A DNA stretch of 64,000 nucleotides, taken from the NCBI GenBank assembly GCA_021845985.1, contig JAJZES010000005.1, forward strand, positions 62,001 to 126,000. Reading direction: 5' to 3'. Shown piece after piece: positions 8,269 through 17,567 of the stretch. Each line of letters opens with the position of its first letter. Position 1 is the first letter of the stretch. Position numbers and translations under genes: made by a program. The notes beneath the pieces were generated by a model. That model was not told where the DNA came from, ran no database searches, and was given only the letters and a program-made list of their open reading frames with translations. This DNA comes from Pseudomonadota bacterium. Its GTDB lineage: Bacteria > Pseudomonadota > Alphaproteobacteria > Acetobacterales > Acetobacteraceae.

Positions 8269-9138
8269 ATGGAACCGATGACGCGGATCGAGCGTGCCCT
8301 GATGGCGGCGCTGGCACGCGCCGACGCGCCGGGGGCGCCGCCGCGGCTGGCCGCGGCGATGCGTCATGCGGTGTTTCCGCGCGGCGCGCGCATCCGCCCG
8401 CGGCTTTGCCTCGCCGTCGCCGGTGCCTGCGGCGACGATCGGCCCGGTGTCGCGGAGGCGGCGGCGGCGGCCATCGAGCTGATGCATTGCGCCTCGCTGG
8501 TGCATGACGACCTGCCGTGTTTCGACGATGCGGCGACGCGGCGCGGGCGGCCGACGGTGCATCGGGCGTTCGGCGCGCCGCTCGCCGTGCTGGCCGGCGA
8601 CGCGCTGATCGTGCTGGCGTTCGAGACGCTGGCGCGCGAGGCCGCGGCGGTGCCGGCGCGGCTGCCCGGCTTGCTGATGATCCTCGGCCGTTCGGTCGGC
8701 ATGCCGGGCGGCATCGCCGCCGGGCAGGCATGGGAATGCGAGGCGGAGATCGACCTCGCCGCCTATCATCGCGCCAAGACCGGCGCCTTGTTCGCCGCGG
8801 CGACGCTGGCCGGCGCGGCGGCGGCGGGGGCGGAGCCGGATCGCTGGCGCGGGCTCGGCGAACTGCTCGGCGAAGCCTATCAGGTGGCCGACGATCTGCA
8901 TGATGTCGCCGACGATGCGGCGACGCTCGGCAAGCCGGTCGGGCGCGACGCGGCGCTGGGGCGGCCGAGCGCGGCGGCGGCGCTGGGCATCGACGGCGCG
9001 CTGCAGCGGCTGTCCACGCTGGCCGAGGCGGCGATGCAGTCGGTGCCGCCGTGCCGCGGGGCGGCGGAATTGCGCGCGCTGATCCGCTCGGAGGCGACGC
9101 GGCTGGTGCCGAAAAGCCTTGCCGCGCGTGCCGCCTGA
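8269..9138 (+). CDS. crtE: geranylgeranyl diphosphate synthase
   Basis: Makes C20 GGPP for carotenoids and for the bacteriochlorophyll tail. The 289-residue trans-prenyltransferase has the first Asp-rich motif in LVHDDLPCFDDA and the second in QVADDLHDVADD, plus GRPTVHRAFG and LAGDALI. The ATG at 8269 follows a GGGAGG ribosome-binding site and the paired PpsR-type operator, and it begins the plus-strand photosynthesis run that continues into crtF and bchC. Confidence 0.93.
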   Translation: MEPMTRIERALMAALARADAPGAPPRLAAAMRHAVFPRGARIRPRLCLAVAGACGDDRPGVAEAAAAAIELMHCASLVHDDLPCFDDAATRRGRPTVHRAFGAPLAVLAGDALIVLAFETLAREAAAVPARLPGLLMILGRSVGMPGGIAAGQAWECEAEIDLAAYHRAKTGALFAAATLAGAAAAGAEPDRWRGLGELLGEAYQVADDLHDVADDAATLGKPVGRDAALGRPSAAAALGIDGALQRLSTLAEAAMQSVPPCRGAAELRALIRSEATRLVPKSLAARAA

Positions 9139-9140
9139 CA

Positions 9141-10211
9141 TTGCATCTGCCCGACGCGGTCTGGCGGCTGCGCGACCGGCTGCTGGCCGATCCGCGCTGG
9201 CTGCGGCTGGCGGTGCGCTTCCCGCTGAGCCGGGCGGTGGCGCGGCGGCGGGCGGCGGCGCTGTTCGACCTGTGCGCCGGCTTTGTCTATGCGCAGGTGC
9301 TGGCCGCCTGCGTCGAATTGCGGTTGTTCGACATGCTGCGTGACGGCCCGCTGCCGGCCGAGGTCATCGTCCGCCGTGCCGGACTGAGCGCGGCGCCGGC
9401 GCAGACGCTGCTGCGCGCCGCGGCGGCGCTGCGGCTGCTGGCGCGACGGCGCGGCGGCTTCGGCCTCGGCCCGCTCGGGGCGGCGATGCTCGGCAACCCC
9501 GGCGTCGGCGCGATGGTGGCGCATCACGCCATGCTCTACGCCGATCTGGCCGATCCGGTGGCGCTGCTGCGCGCGCCGCCCGGTGCGACGCGGCTGGCAC
9601 GGTTCTGGGCCTATGGCGCGACCGGCGCCGCCGGGGCGTATTCGGCGCTGATGGCGGCGAGTCAGGCGATGATCGCCGCCGAAGTGCTCGATGCCGTCGA
9701 TCTGCGGCGCTATCGCCGTCTGCTCGATGTCGGCGGCGGCGACGGCAGTTTTCTGCGCGCCGTGGCGGCGCGGGTGCCGGGGCTGCGGCTGGCGCTGTTC
9801 GACCTGCCGGAGGTCGCCGCGCTGGCCGAGGCGCGGCTGGCCGAGTCGGGCGTCGCGGCGGAGGTTTTTGGCGGCGACATGCGCGCGGCGCTGCCGGGCG
9901 GGGCCGACCTGATCAGCCTGCTGCGCGTCATCCACGATCACGACGAGCCGGCGGCGCTGGCCATCCTGCGCACCGCGCGCGCCGCGCTGCCGCCCGGCGG
10001 GACGCTGCTGCTGGGCGAGCCGATGGCCGGCACGCGCGGCGCCGAGGCCAGCGGCGACGCCTATTTCGGGCTGTATCTGCTGGCCATGGGGCAAGGCCGG
10101 CCGCGCCGCCGCGACGAGCTGACGGCGCTGCTGCAACAGGCCGGGTTCACCGCCATCCGCGAGGCGCCGACGCATCAGCCGCTGCTGGTGCGGGTCCTGT
10201 TGTGTAAATAG
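9141..10211 (+). CDS. crtF: hydroxyneurosporene O-methyltransferase
   Basis: SAM-dependent methylation of the 1-hydroxyl of acyclic carotenoids. The SAM site LLDVGGGDGSFLRA and the later DLPEVAALAEARL, plus the helical dimerisation N-terminal domain, match the plant-type O-methyltransferase/CrtF family. The start is uncertain: TTG at 9141 (MHLPDAVWRLRDRLL) gives 356 residues just after the crtE stop. A GTG at 9051 inside crtE would add 30 unlike residues. The stop lies inside the first PpsR-type site of the bchC promoter. Confidence 0.85.
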   Translation: MHLPDAVWRLRDRLLADPRWLRLAVRFPLSRAVARRRAAALFDLCAGFVYAQVLAACVELRLFDMLRDGPLPAEVIVRRAGLSAAPAQTLLRAAAALRLLARRRGGFGLGPLGAAMLGNPGVGAMVAHHAMLYADLADPVALLRAPPGATRLARFWAYGATGAAGAYSALMAASQAMIAAEVLDAVDLRRYRRLLDVGGGDGSFLRAVAARVPGLRLALFDLPEVAALAEARLAESGVAAEVFGGDMRAALPGGADLISLLRVIHDHDEPAALAILRTARAALPPGGTLLLGEPMAGTRGAEASGDAYFGLYLLAMGQGRPRRRDELTALLQQAGFTAIREAPTHQPLLVRVLLCK

Positions 10212-10246
10212 AGATTGACAGATGAAAGCGTCACTTTAATCTGACA
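10203..10246 (+). promoter_or_regulatory. paired PpsR/CrtJ operator upstream of bchC
   Basis: An exact TGT-N12-ACA at 10203-10220 overlaps the last codons of crtF. After 8 bp a weaker CGT-N12-ACA lies at 10229-10246. This mirrors the architecture of the CrtJ-bound bchC promoter in Rhodobacter and of the crtD/crtE region in this window. A TTGACA hexamer at 10215-10220 within the first site could be a -35 element, so binding would block polymerase. Confidence 0.7.
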
Positions 10247-10284
10247 GACAGGCCGTTGGCCTCACCGGGGAGGGACTCAGGCGG

Positions 10285-11214
10285 ATGGACACGGTCGCCG
10301 TCGTTGTGGATCAGCCCGAACATCTCGCGTTGCGTCAGCTTGTCCTGACCGAGCCGGACGACGCCGATGTCGTGGTCGAGATCACCGCCAGCGGCATCAG
10401 CACCGGCACCGAGCGGCTGCTGTGGTCCGGCCGCATGCCGGCCTTTCCCGGCATGGGCTATCCGCTGGTCCCCGGCTACGAATCGGTCGGCCGCGTCGTC
10501 GCCGCCGGCACCCGGTCCGGCCGGGTGGTCGGCAGCACCGTCTTTGTCCCCGGTGCGCGCTGTTACGGCGAGGTGCGCGGCCTGTTCGGCGGCGCCGCCA
10601 GCCGCGTCGTGCTGCCCGGCGCCCGCGCGGTGCCGATCGACCCGGCGCTCGGCGAACGCGGCGTGCTGCTGGCGCTGGCGGCGACCGCCTATCATGCGCT
10701 GGCCGATGGCCTGCCGGAGTTGATCATCGGTCATGGCGTGCTCGGCCGGCTGCTGGCGCGGCTGACCGTGGCCCTCGGCGGCACGCCGCTGGTGTGGGAG
10801 CGGCAGCCCGGCCGCTTCAGCGGCGCAGAGGGCTATGCCGTGGGCGATCCAGAAGCCGATCAGCGCCGCGATTATGCCCGCATCTGCGACGCCAGCGGCG
10901 ACCCGGCCATTCTCGACACGCTGATCGGCCGGCTGGCGCCGCGCGGCGAGGTGGTGCTTGCCGGCTTCTATGCCGAGCGCATTTCGTTTGCCTTTCCGCC
11001 GGCCTTCATGCGCGAGGCGCGGCTGCGCGCCGCCGCCGAATGGCGCGCGCCCGACCTTGCCGCGGTGCAGGCGCTGATTGCCGACGGGCGGCTGCGGCTC
11101 GACGGGCTGATCACCCATCGTGCCGCCTGGCACGACGCCGCCGACGCCTATCGCACCGCCTTTGTCGATCCCGCCTGTCTGAAAATGGTCCTCGATTGGA
11201 GCGCGCACGCATGA
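10285..11214 (+). CDS. bchC: bacteriochlorophyllide dehydrogenase BchC
   Basis: Oxidises the C3 hydroxyethyl side chain to acetyl (3-hydroxyethyl-bacteriochlorophyllide a dehydrogenase), a late step toward bacteriochlorophyll a. It belongs to the medium-chain alcohol dehydrogenase superfamily without the full zinc site. Family stretches visible are [26 protein letters not shown] and [15 protein letters not shown]. Length 309 is typical. It opens the bchCXYZ-puf run; its stop overlaps the bchX ATG (ATGA). Confidence 0.93.
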   Translation: MDTVAVVVDQPEHLALRQLVLTEPDDADVVVEITASGISTGTERLLWSGRMPAFPGMGYPLVPGYESVGRVVAAGTRSGRVVGSTVFVPGARCYGEVRGLFGGAASRVVLPGARAVPIDPALGERGVLLALAATAYHALADGLPELIIGHGVLGRLLARLTVALGGTPLVWERQPGRFSGAEGYAVGDPEADQRRDYARICDASGDPAILDTLIGRLAPRGEVVLAGFYAERISFAFPPAFMREARLRAAAEWRAPDLAAVQALIADGRLRLDGLITHRAAWHDAADAYRTAFVDPACLKMVLDWSAHA

Positions 11215-12170
11215 ATGCCACCACGGACGCGAATGCCGCACCGCCCGAGATGTCGTCGCCGGCGCGCGAGACCCAGGTCATCGCGATCTATGGCAAGGGC
11301 GGCATCGGCAAGAGTTTCACCCTGGCCAATCTCAGCTACATGATGGCCCAGCAGGGCAAGCGCGTGCTGCTGATCGGCTGCGACCCGAAAAGCGATACCA
11401 CGTCGCTGCTGTTCGGCGGCCGCAGTTGCCCGACCATCATCGAAACCTCGTCGAAGAAGAAGCAGGCCGGCGAGGCGGTGAAGATCGGCGATGTCTGCTT
11501 CAAGCGCGACGGCGTGTTCGCGATGGAGCTGGGCGGGCCGGAGGTCGGCCGCGGCTGCGGCGGGCGCGGCATCATCCACGGCTTCGAGCTGCTGGAGAAG
11601 CTAGGCTTTCACCGGTGGGATTTCGATTACGTCCTGCTCGACTTTCTGGGCGACGTGGTGTGCGGTGGCTTTGGTCTGCCGATCGCCCGCGACATGTGCC
11701 AGAAGGTGATCGTCGTCGGCTCCAACGACCTGCAATCGCTCTACGTCGCCAACAATGTTTGCTCGGCGGTGGATTATTTCCGCAAGATGGGCGGCAATGT
11801 CGGTGTCGCGGGGCTGGTCGTCAACAAGGATGACGGCACCGGCGAGGCACATGCGTTTGCCGCAGCGGCAGGAATACCGGTGCTCGCCAGCATCCCCGCC
11901 GACGACGACATCCGCCGCAAGAGCGCCAGCTACGAGATCATTGGCCGGCCGGGCGGGCGCTGGGCACCGATGTTCGCCGCCCTCGCCGAAGCCGCCGCGG
12001 CGGCGCCGCCGGTGCGGCCGACGCCGCTGTCGCACGAGGCGCTGCTCAACCTGTTTTCCGGCGATGCCGTCGGCCGCGACGTGGTGCTCGACCCGGCGAC
12101 GATGGAGGATATGTGCGCCGCCGCCGAATTCACCCGGCCCTCGCTCGAAGTCATGTACGACGGGGCGTGA
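11211..12170 (+). CDS. bchX: chlorophyllide a reductase iron protein BchX
   Basis: ATP-dependent electron donor of chlorophyllide a oxidoreductase, a nitrogenase Fe-protein homologue (319 residues). The Walker A loop [10 protein letters not shown] is at residues 26-35. The two cysteines that bridge the 4Fe-4S cluster between subunits are in GRGCGGRG and DVVCGGFG, and switch II is [10 protein letters not shown]. The frame is open far upstream inside bchC, but the ATG at 11211, overlapping the bchC TGA, is the sensible start. It is followed after 3 nt by bchY. Confidence 0.96.
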   Translation: MNATTDANAAPPEMSSPARETQVIAIYGKGGIGKSFTLANLSYMMAQQGKRVLLIGCDPKSDTTSLLFGGRSCPTIIETSSKKKQAGEAVKIGDVCFKRDGVFAMELGGPEVGRGCGGRGIIHGFELLEKLGFHRWDFDYVLLDFLGDVVCGGFGLPIARDMCQKVIVVGSNDLQSLYVANNVCSAVDYFRKMGGNVGVAGLVVNKDDGTGEAHAFAAAAGIPVLASIPADDDIRRKSASYEIIGRPGGRWAPMFAALAEAAAAAPPVRPTPLSHEALLNLFSGDAVGRDVVLDPATMEDMCAAAEFTRPSLEVMYDGA

Positions 12171-12173
12171 GCC

Positions 12174-13655
12174 ATGCCGCAGGATCATTCATGCCACGGC
12201 GGCCAGGAGATCATGCGCGCCGCCGCCAGCGCCGCCGGCAAGAGCGAGGTGATGGCGCGGCTGATGGAGGATTATCCGCGCGGGCCGCATGACCAGCCGC
12301 AATCGATGTGCCCGGCCTTCGGCTCGCTGCGCGTCGGCCTGCGCATGCGGCGCACCGCCACGGTGCTGTGCGGTTCGGCCTGCTGCGTCTATGGTCTGAC
12401 CTTCACTTCGCATTTCTACGGCGCGCGGCGGACCGTCGGCTATGTGCCGTTCAATTCCGAATCGCTGGTGCGCGGCCAGGTGTTCGAGGACATCCGCGCC
12501 GCCGTCGTGCAACTCGCCGATCCGGCCGAGTACGACGCGATCGTCGTCATCAATCTGTGCGTGCCGACCGCCTCCGGCGTGCCGCTCGACCTGCTGCCGC
12601 GCGAGATCAACGGCGTGCGCGTCATCGGCATCGACGTGCCCGGCTTCGGCGTGCCGACGCATGCCGAGGCGAAAGACGTGCTGACCGCGGCGATGCTGCG
12701 CTATGCGCGGCTGGAGGCGGAGGACGGGCCGGTGGCGCGGCCGCGGCTGGCGCAGCCGGAATTGCCGACGGTGGCGATGATCGGCGAATTGTTCCCGGCC
12801 GACCCGCCGGGCGTCGGCGCGCTGTTGGCGCCGATGGGTCTGGCGGTGGCGCCGCCGTTGCCCTCGCGCGAATGGCGCGACCTCTACGGCGCGCTCGACT
12901 GTGCCGCGGCGGCGGCGGTGCATCCGTTCTACACCGCCACGGTGCGCGAGTTCCGCGAGGCCGGACGCAAGATCGTCGGCTCGGCGCCGGTCGGGGTGGA
13001 GGGCACCGCGGCATGGCTCGAAACCGTCGCCGCCGCCGCCGGCGTTGCGCCGGCGCGCTGCGACGCCGCCAAGGCCGCGGTGCTGCCGCGCATCGCCGCG
13101 GCGCTGGCCGCCAACCCGATTGCCGCGCGCATCACCGTCTCCGGCTACGAAGGCTCGGAATTGCTGGTCGCACGCCTGCTGATCGAGGCCGGTGCCGAGG
13201 TGCCGTATGTCGGCACCGCCTGCCCGCGCACCGAATGGAGCGAGGCGGACCGGCAATGGCTGGAGGCGCATGGCGCGCATGTGCAGTACCGCGCCGCGCT
13301 GGAGCAGGATCTGGCGGCGATGAAATCGGTGCGTCCCGCTCTGGCCGTCGGCACCACGCCGCTGGTGCAGGCGGCCAAACAGCTTGGCATTCCGGCGCTG
13401 TATTTCACCAACATGGTCTCGGCGCGGCCGTTGTTCGGCGCCGCCGGGGCGGCCTCGCTCGCCGGCATCGTCACCGCACAGACGCGCGGGCGCGAGCGGT
13501 TCGCCGAGATGCTGACGTTTTTCGGGCCGGTCGGTTCGGGCGAATCGTCCGGTTATGGCTGGACCGACGTGCCGCAGGAGCGGCCGGGGCTGAAGGACCG
13601 CTACCGGCGCATCCGCGAGGCGCGCCTGCGCGCCGAAGCCTCGGTGGGAACCTGA
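12174..13655 (+). CDS. bchY: chlorophyllide a reductase subunit Y
   Basis: One of the two NifDK-like subunits of chlorophyllide a oxidoreductase, which reduces ring B (C7-C8). It has 493 residues. The N-terminal cluster-ligand cysteines appear in QSMCPAFGSLR and GSACCVYGLTFTSHFYGARR, and the family block VINLCVPTASGVP follows. The start at 12174 lies 3 nt after bchX; the bchZ ATG comes 3 nt after its stop, consistent with a tightly coupled complex. Confidence 0.95.
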   Translation: MPQDHSCHGGQEIMRAAASAAGKSEVMARLMEDYPRGPHDQPQSMCPAFGSLRVGLRMRRTATVLCGSACCVYGLTFTSHFYGARRTVGYVPFNSESLVRGQVFEDIRAAVVQLADPAEYDAIVVINLCVPTASGVPLDLLPREINGVRVIGIDVPGFGVPTHAEAKDVLTAAMLRYARLEAEDGPVARPRLAQPELPTVAMIGELFPADPPGVGALLAPMGLAVAPPLPSREWRDLYGALDCAAAAAVHPFYTATVREFREAGRKIVGSAPVGVEGTAAWLETVAAAAGVAPARCDAAKAAVLPRIAAALAANPIAARITVSGYEGSELLVARLLIEAGAEVPYVGTACPRTEWSEADRQWLEAHGAHVQYRAALEQDLAAMKSVRPALAVGTTPLVQAAKQLGIPALYFTNMVSARPLFGAAGAASLAGIVTAQTRGRERFAEMLTFFGPVGSGESSGYGWTDVPQERPGLKDRYRRIREARLRAEASVGT

Positions 13656-13658
13656 GCC

Positions 13659-15104
13659 ATGCTGGTGCTCGACCATGATCGCGCCGGCGGCTACTGGGGC
13701 GCGGTTTATGCGTTCGCCGCGGTTCGCGGCCTGCGCGTGGTGATCGACGGGCCGGTCGGCTGCGAGAATCTGCCGGTGACCGCGGTGCTGCACTACACCG
13801 ATGCGCTGCCGCCGCATGAGCTGCCGATCGTGGTGACGGGATTGTCCGAAGACCAGTTGTCGATGGACGGCACCGAGGGCGCGATGCGGCGGGCGCGTGC
13901 GACGCAGGATCTCGACCTGCCGGCGGTCGTCGTCACCGGCAGCATCGCCGAGATGATCGGCGGCGGCGTGACGCCGGAGGGCAGCAACCTGCTGCGCTTC
14001 ATCCCGCGCACCATCGACGAGGATCAGTGGCAGGCCGCCGACCGCGCGATCAACTGGATGTGGACCGAATTCGGCGCCAAGAAGAAGCGCGCGCCGGCAC
14101 CGCGCCCGGCCGGGCACAAGCCGCGCGTCAACATCATCGGCGCTATCTACGGCACGTTCAACATGGCGTCGGATCTGACGGAAATCCGCCGGCTGGTCGA
14201 GGGCATCGGCTGCGAGGTCAATCTGGTCTTTCCGCTCGGCGCGCATCTGGAGGATATTGCGAAACTGGCCGAGGCCGAGGCCAGCGTCTGCCTGTATCGC
14301 GAGTTCGGCCGTCTGCTCTGCGAGGAGCTCGGCCGACCCTATCTGCAGGCGCCTATCGGGCTGCACGCGACGACCAATTTCCTGCGCAAGCTCGGCGAGC
14401 TGGTCGGCGTCGATCCCGAGCCGTTCATTGAGCGTGAGAAGCACACCACGATCAAGCCGATCTGGGATCTGTGGCGCAGCGTGACGCAGGATTTCTTCGC
14501 CACCGCGACCTTCGCGGTGGTGGCGACCGACACCTATGCGCAGGGCCTGCAGCGGTTTCTCGGCGACGAGATGGGCATTCCCTGCAGCTTCGCCATCGCC
14601 CGCAAGCCGGGGGTCAAGCCGGACAATGCGGCGGTGCGCGCGGCGCTGCGGGCGACGCCGCCGCTGGTGCTGTTCGGGTCGTATAACGAGCGGATGTATG
14701 CGGCCGAGAGCGGCTGTCGCGCCGTCTATATCCCAGCCTCGTTTCCCGGCGCCATCGTCCGCCGTGCCACCGGCACGCCGTTCATGGGCTATGCCGGCGC
14801 CACCTATGTCATCCAGGAGTTCTGCAACGCGCTGTTCGATGCGCTGTTTCACATTCTGCCGCTGGCCACCGAGATGGATCGGGTTGAGCCGACACCCTCC
14901 CGCCTCGCCCCGGCCGACGCGCAGCCATGGGACATCGAGGCGCTGCATCTTCTGGAACACCATGTCGAGCAGCAGCCTTTCCTGGTGCGCATCTCGGCCG
15001 CCAAGCGCCTGCGGGACCGTGTCGAACGCGATGCACGGGCCGCCGCAGAGACGCGCGTGACGGCGGCGCGTGTCGCCAGTTCGCTCGCCGGCACCGCAGC
15101 GTGA
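13659..15104 (+). CDS. bchZ: chlorophyllide a reductase subunit Z
   Basis: The second NifDK-like subunit that pairs with BchY and accepts electrons from BchX. The 481-residue protein begins [19 protein letters not shown] and has [12 protein letters not shown] carrying the conserved Cys and the HELPIV block. The C-terminal domain typical of BchZ is present. In this genome bchZ is directly upstream of pufB with only 117 nt between them, with no pufQ-like ORF in that gap. Confidence 0.95.
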   Translation: MLVLDHDRAGGYWGAVYAFAAVRGLRVVIDGPVGCENLPVTAVLHYTDALPPHELPIVVTGLSEDQLSMDGTEGAMRRARATQDLDLPAVVVTGSIAEMIGGGVTPEGSNLLRFIPRTIDEDQWQAADRAINWMWTEFGAKKKRAPAPRPAGHKPRVNIIGAIYGTFNMASDLTEIRRLVEGIGCEVNLVFPLGAHLEDIAKLAEAEASVCLYREFGRLLCEELGRPYLQAPIGLHATTNFLRKLGELVGVDPEPFIEREKHTTIKPIWDLWRSVTQDFFATATFAVVATDTYAQGLQRFLGDEMGIPCSFAIARKPGVKPDNAAVRAALRATPPLVLFGSYNERMYAAESGCRAVYIPASFPGAIVRRATGTPFMGYAGATYVIQEFCNALFDALFHILPLATEMDRVEPTPSRLAPADAQPWDIEALHLLEHHVEQQPFLVRISAAKRLRDRVERDARAAAETRVTAARVASSLAGTAA

Positions 15105-15221
15105 TGGACGCGCGCGGGATGCCGGCTCTCCGATCGTACACGGCGGCAGCGTCGTGGCGATCCCAGCCGTGCGGGAGAAGCGCGGTAACGGCCGCAGGGC
15201 CAAAGATCGAAAGGGCGTAGA

Positions 15222-15440
15222 ATGGCGAACGGCAGGGATGCCTCGCTGTCGGGACTGACGGAGGCGGAAGCCCGTGAGTTTCACAGCATCTTCATGACCA
15301 GCTTCGTGGTCTTCCTGGTCGTCGCGATCGTCGCGCACATCCTGGTGTGGGCGTGGCGTCCGTGGCTGCCGGGGGTGCACGGCTACAGCACATCGTCACT
15401 GATCGATGGCGTGCAGTATCTCACTTCACGCTTCGCATAG
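15222..15440 (+). CDS. pufB: light-harvesting 1 (core antenna) beta polypeptide
   Basis: A single-helix LH1 beta subunit of 72 residues. The soluble N-terminus contains the conserved [13 protein letters not shown]. The membrane helix ends in the bacteriochlorophyll-binding His of [15 protein letters not shown], a hallmark of beta chains. The C-terminal tail beyond WLPG is longer than in many beta chains (about 20 extra residues). It starts the pufBALMC group; 12 nt separate it from pufA. Confidence 0.95.
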   Translation: MANGRDASLSGLTEAEAREFHSIFMTSFVVFLVVAIVAHILVWAWRPWLPGVHGYSTSSLIDGVQYLTSRFA

Positions 15441-15452
15441 GAGGATCGGGCG

Positions 15453-15644
15453 ATGTGGCGCATGTGGCTTCTGTTCGATCCGCGGCGGACGCTGGTGGCT
15501 CTGTTCACCTTCCTGTTCATCCTGGCACTGCTGATTCACTTCATCCTGCTCAGCACCGACAGGTTCAACTGGCTGGAAGGACCGCACCACATGACCGGCG
15601 GTGCGGCGGCGCAGATGGCGCCGATGCCCGCGCCGGCGAAATAG
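15453..15644 (+). CDS. pufA: light-harvesting 1 (core antenna) alpha polypeptide
   Basis: LH1 alpha subunit of 63 residues. It shows the alpha-type N-terminus [13 protein letters not shown], one membrane helix with the bacteriochlorophyll-ligand His in [11 protein letters not shown], and the conserved FNWLEG after the helix. A Met/Ala/Pro-rich tail ends the protein. It pairs with PufB and is followed by a strong hairpin before pufL. Confidence 0.95.
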   Translation: MWRMWLLFDPRRTLVALFTFLFILALLIHFILLSTDRFNWLEGPHHMTGGAAAQMAPMPAPAK

Positions 15645-15660
15645 CGGGACGGTTTCGGCA

Positions 15661-15703
15661 CCGGACGAGGTCGTCACCCAGGGTGCGGCCTCGCCCGGTC
15701 CGG
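15661..15703 (+). other. intercistronic hairpin between pufA and pufL
   Basis: The outer stem CCGGAC (15661-15666) pairs with GTCCGG (15698-15703). The inner stem GAGGTCG-CACCC (15667-15679) pairs with GGGTGCGGCCTC (15681-15692) with a bulged T and a G-U pair; the few bases at its tip form the loop. In Rhodobacter, hairpins at this place protect the pufBA mRNA from 3' decay and raise LH1 over reaction-centre synthesis. The same role is inferred here. Confidence 0.6.
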
Positions 15704-15733
15704 GTCGGTTGACGAAAGCCGAAGGAGACGGCG

Positions 15734-16558
15734 ATGGCGATGCTGAGTTTCGAGCGCAAATATCGGGTCCGTGGCGGCACGCTGATCGGTGGCGACCTGT
15801 TCGATTTCTGGGTCGGGCCGTTCTATGTCGGCTTCTTCGGTGTCACCACGATATTTTTCACCGTGCTTGGCACGGCGCTGATCCTTTATGGGGCGGCACT
15901 CGGCGGCACCTGGGATCCGTGGCAGATCAGCATTGCACCGCCGGACCTCAAATACGGGCTTGGCCTGGCGCCGCTCGCCGAGGGCGGGCTGTGGCAGATC
16001 ATCACCGTCTGCGCGCTCGGCGCGTTCGTCTCCTGGGCGCTGCGGCAGGCCGAGATCGCCCGCAAGCTGGGCATGGGGATGCACATCCCGCTGGCCTACA
16101 GCGTTGCCATCTTCGCCTATTTCTCGCTGGTGGTGATCCGTCCGGTGCTGCTCGGCGCCTGGGGGCACGGCTTCCCCTATGGCATCATCAGCCATCTCGA
16201 TTGGGTGTCCAACGTCGGCTACCAGTATCTGCATTTCCACTACAACCCGGCGCACATGCTGGCGGTCAGCTTCTTCTTTACCAACGTGCTGGCGCTGTCG
16301 CTGCACGGATCGCTGATCCTCTCGGCGCTCAATCCTGGCGCCGGCGAGCCGGTGAAGACCTCGGAGCACGAAAACACCTTCTTCCGCGACACGATCGGCT
16401 ACTCGATCGGCACGCTCGGCATTCACCGGCTGGGATTGTTCCTGGCCCTGTCGGCGGCGTTCTGGAGCGCGGTGTGCATCATCATCAGCGGTCCGTTCTG
16501 GACCCATGGCTGGCCGGAATGGTGGGGCTGGTGGCTGCGCCTGCCGATCTGGAGCTGA
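15734..16558 (+). CDS. pufL: photosynthetic reaction centre L subunit
   Basis: Five-helix core subunit that binds half of the special pair and the active branch cofactors. The N-terminus [14 protein letters not shown] is the standard L start. Cofactor and iron ligands are visible as the His residues of [22 protein letters not shown] and GIHRLGLF. The residue equivalent to Rhodobacter L168 is His (FHYNP), not the Glu of Zn-chlorophyll Acidiphilium. The ATG at 15734 follows GGAG. Confidence 0.97.
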   Translation: MAMLSFERKYRVRGGTLIGGDLFDFWVGPFYVGFFGVTTIFFTVLGTALILYGAALGGTWDPWQISIAPPDLKYGLGLAPLAEGGLWQIITVCALGAFVSWALRQAEIARKLGMGMHIPLAYSVAIFAYFSLVVIRPVLLGAWGHGFPYGIISHLDWVSNVGYQYLHFHYNPAHMLAVSFFFTNVLALSLHGSLILSALNPGAGEPVKTSEHENTFFRDTIGYSIGTLGIHRLGLFLALSAAFWSAVCIIISGPFWTHGWPEWWGWWLRLPIWS

Positions 16559-16586
16559 ACCGGGACAGCGGAGGGAGGATACGGTC

Positions 16587-17567
16587 ATGGCGCAATATCA
16601 GAACATCTTTACCCGCGTGCAGGTGCGTGGTCCGGCCTATGCCGGGGTGCCGCTCGGCCAGAGCAGCACTTGGCAGCGCAGCGGCGGCAGCGGGTTCAAT
16701 CATCTGCTGGGCAAGATCGGCGACGCGCAGATCGGCCCGTTCTATCTCGGCTACCTCGGCTTCCTGTCGCTGGCCTGCGGGTTGGTGGCGTTCGAGATCA
16801 TCGGCCTCAACATGTGGGCCTCGGTGAACTGGGATCCGGTGCAGTTCGTCCGCCTGTTGCCGTGGCTGGCGCTGGAGCCGCCGGCGCCGTCCTATGGCCT
16901 GTCGATCCCGCCGCTGGCGCAGGGCGGCTGGTGGCTGATGACCGGCTTCTTCCTCACCGCCGCGATCCTGCTGTGGTGGCTGCGGGTCTATCGCCGCGCC
17001 CGCGCACTGGGGCTTGGCACCCACACCGCCTGGGCCTTCGCCGCGGCGATCTGGCTTTATCTGGTGCTCGGCTTCATCCGCCCGCTGCTGATGGGCTGCT
17101 GGTGCGAGGCGGTGCCGTTCGGCATCTTCCCGCATCTCGACTGGACCGCGTCGTTTTCGCTGCGCTACGGCAATCTGTTCTACAATCCGTTCCACATGCT
17201 CTCGATCGTCTTCCTGTATGGCTCGGCGGTGCTGTTCGCCATGCACGGGGCGACCATTCTCGCCGTCGGCCGGTTTGGCGGTGAGCGCGAGGTGGAACAG
17301 GCGGTCGATCGCGGCACCGCGGCCGAGCGTGCCGCCATCTTCTGGCGCTGGACGATGGGCTACAACGCCACCTACGAGTCGATCCATCGCTGGGCCTGGT
17401 GGTTCGCAGTGCTCTGCCCGCTGGCCGGCGGCATCGGCATCCTGCTGACCGGCACGGCGGTCGATAACTGGTTTCTCTGGGCGGTCAAGCACGGCGTTGC
17501 GCCGATCTACCCGCATGTCTTCCCCGCCGTGCCCGACCCCGCCACGCTTCCGGGAGCACCGCAATGA
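16587..17567 (+). CDS. pufM: photosynthetic reaction centre M subunit
   Basis: Partner of PufL, 326 residues. The ATG at 16587 gives [20 protein letters not shown], the normal M start, preceded by GGAGGGAGGAT. Ligands are in FPHLDWT (accessory chlorophyll His), NPFHMLSI (special pair His), FAMHGATIL and SIHRWAWWF (iron His). The Tyr equivalent to M210 is kept in VFLYGSA. The C-terminus with [10 protein letters not shown] resembles M subunits that dock a cytochrome subunit. The stop overlaps the pufC ATG. Confidence 0.97.
   Translation: MAQYQNIFTRVQVRGPAYAGVPLGQSSTWQRSGGSGFNHLLGKIGDAQIGPFYLGYLGFLSLACGLVAFEIIGLNMWASVNWDPVQFVRLLPWLALEPPAPSYGLSIPPLAQGGWWLMTGFFLTAAILLWWLRVYRRARALGLGTHTAWAFAAAIWLYLVLGFIRPLLMGCWCEAVPFGIFPHLDWTASFSLRYGNLFYNPFHMLSIVFLYGSAVLFAMHGATILAVGRFGGEREVEQAVDRGTAAERAAIFWRWTMGYNATYESIHRWAWWFAVLCPLAGGIGILLTGTAVDNWFLWAVKHGVAPIYPHVFPAVPDPATLPGAPQ

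Noticed and set aside
15105-15221. Short frames between bchZ and pufB considered as pufQ
   Set aside because: They lack a membrane helix and the PufQ pattern, and overlap bchZ or pufB out of frame.
12189-15380. A 1063-codon open frame on the minus strand opposite bchX-bchY-bchZ-puf
   Set aside because: It mirrors real bch genes, is Arg/His/Gly-rich with no family motif, and is a GC-bias shadow.
16100-16260. Possible Zn-bacteriochlorophyll (Acidiphilium-type) reaction centre
   Set aside because: The L168-equivalent residue is His in FHYNPAH, not Glu.
17100-17200. Apparent loss of the accessory chlorophyll ligand in PufM (SLRYG in place of SLVHG)
   Set aside because: That His is M193 in Rhodobacter; the true ligand M182 is the conserved His of FPHLDWT, which is present.
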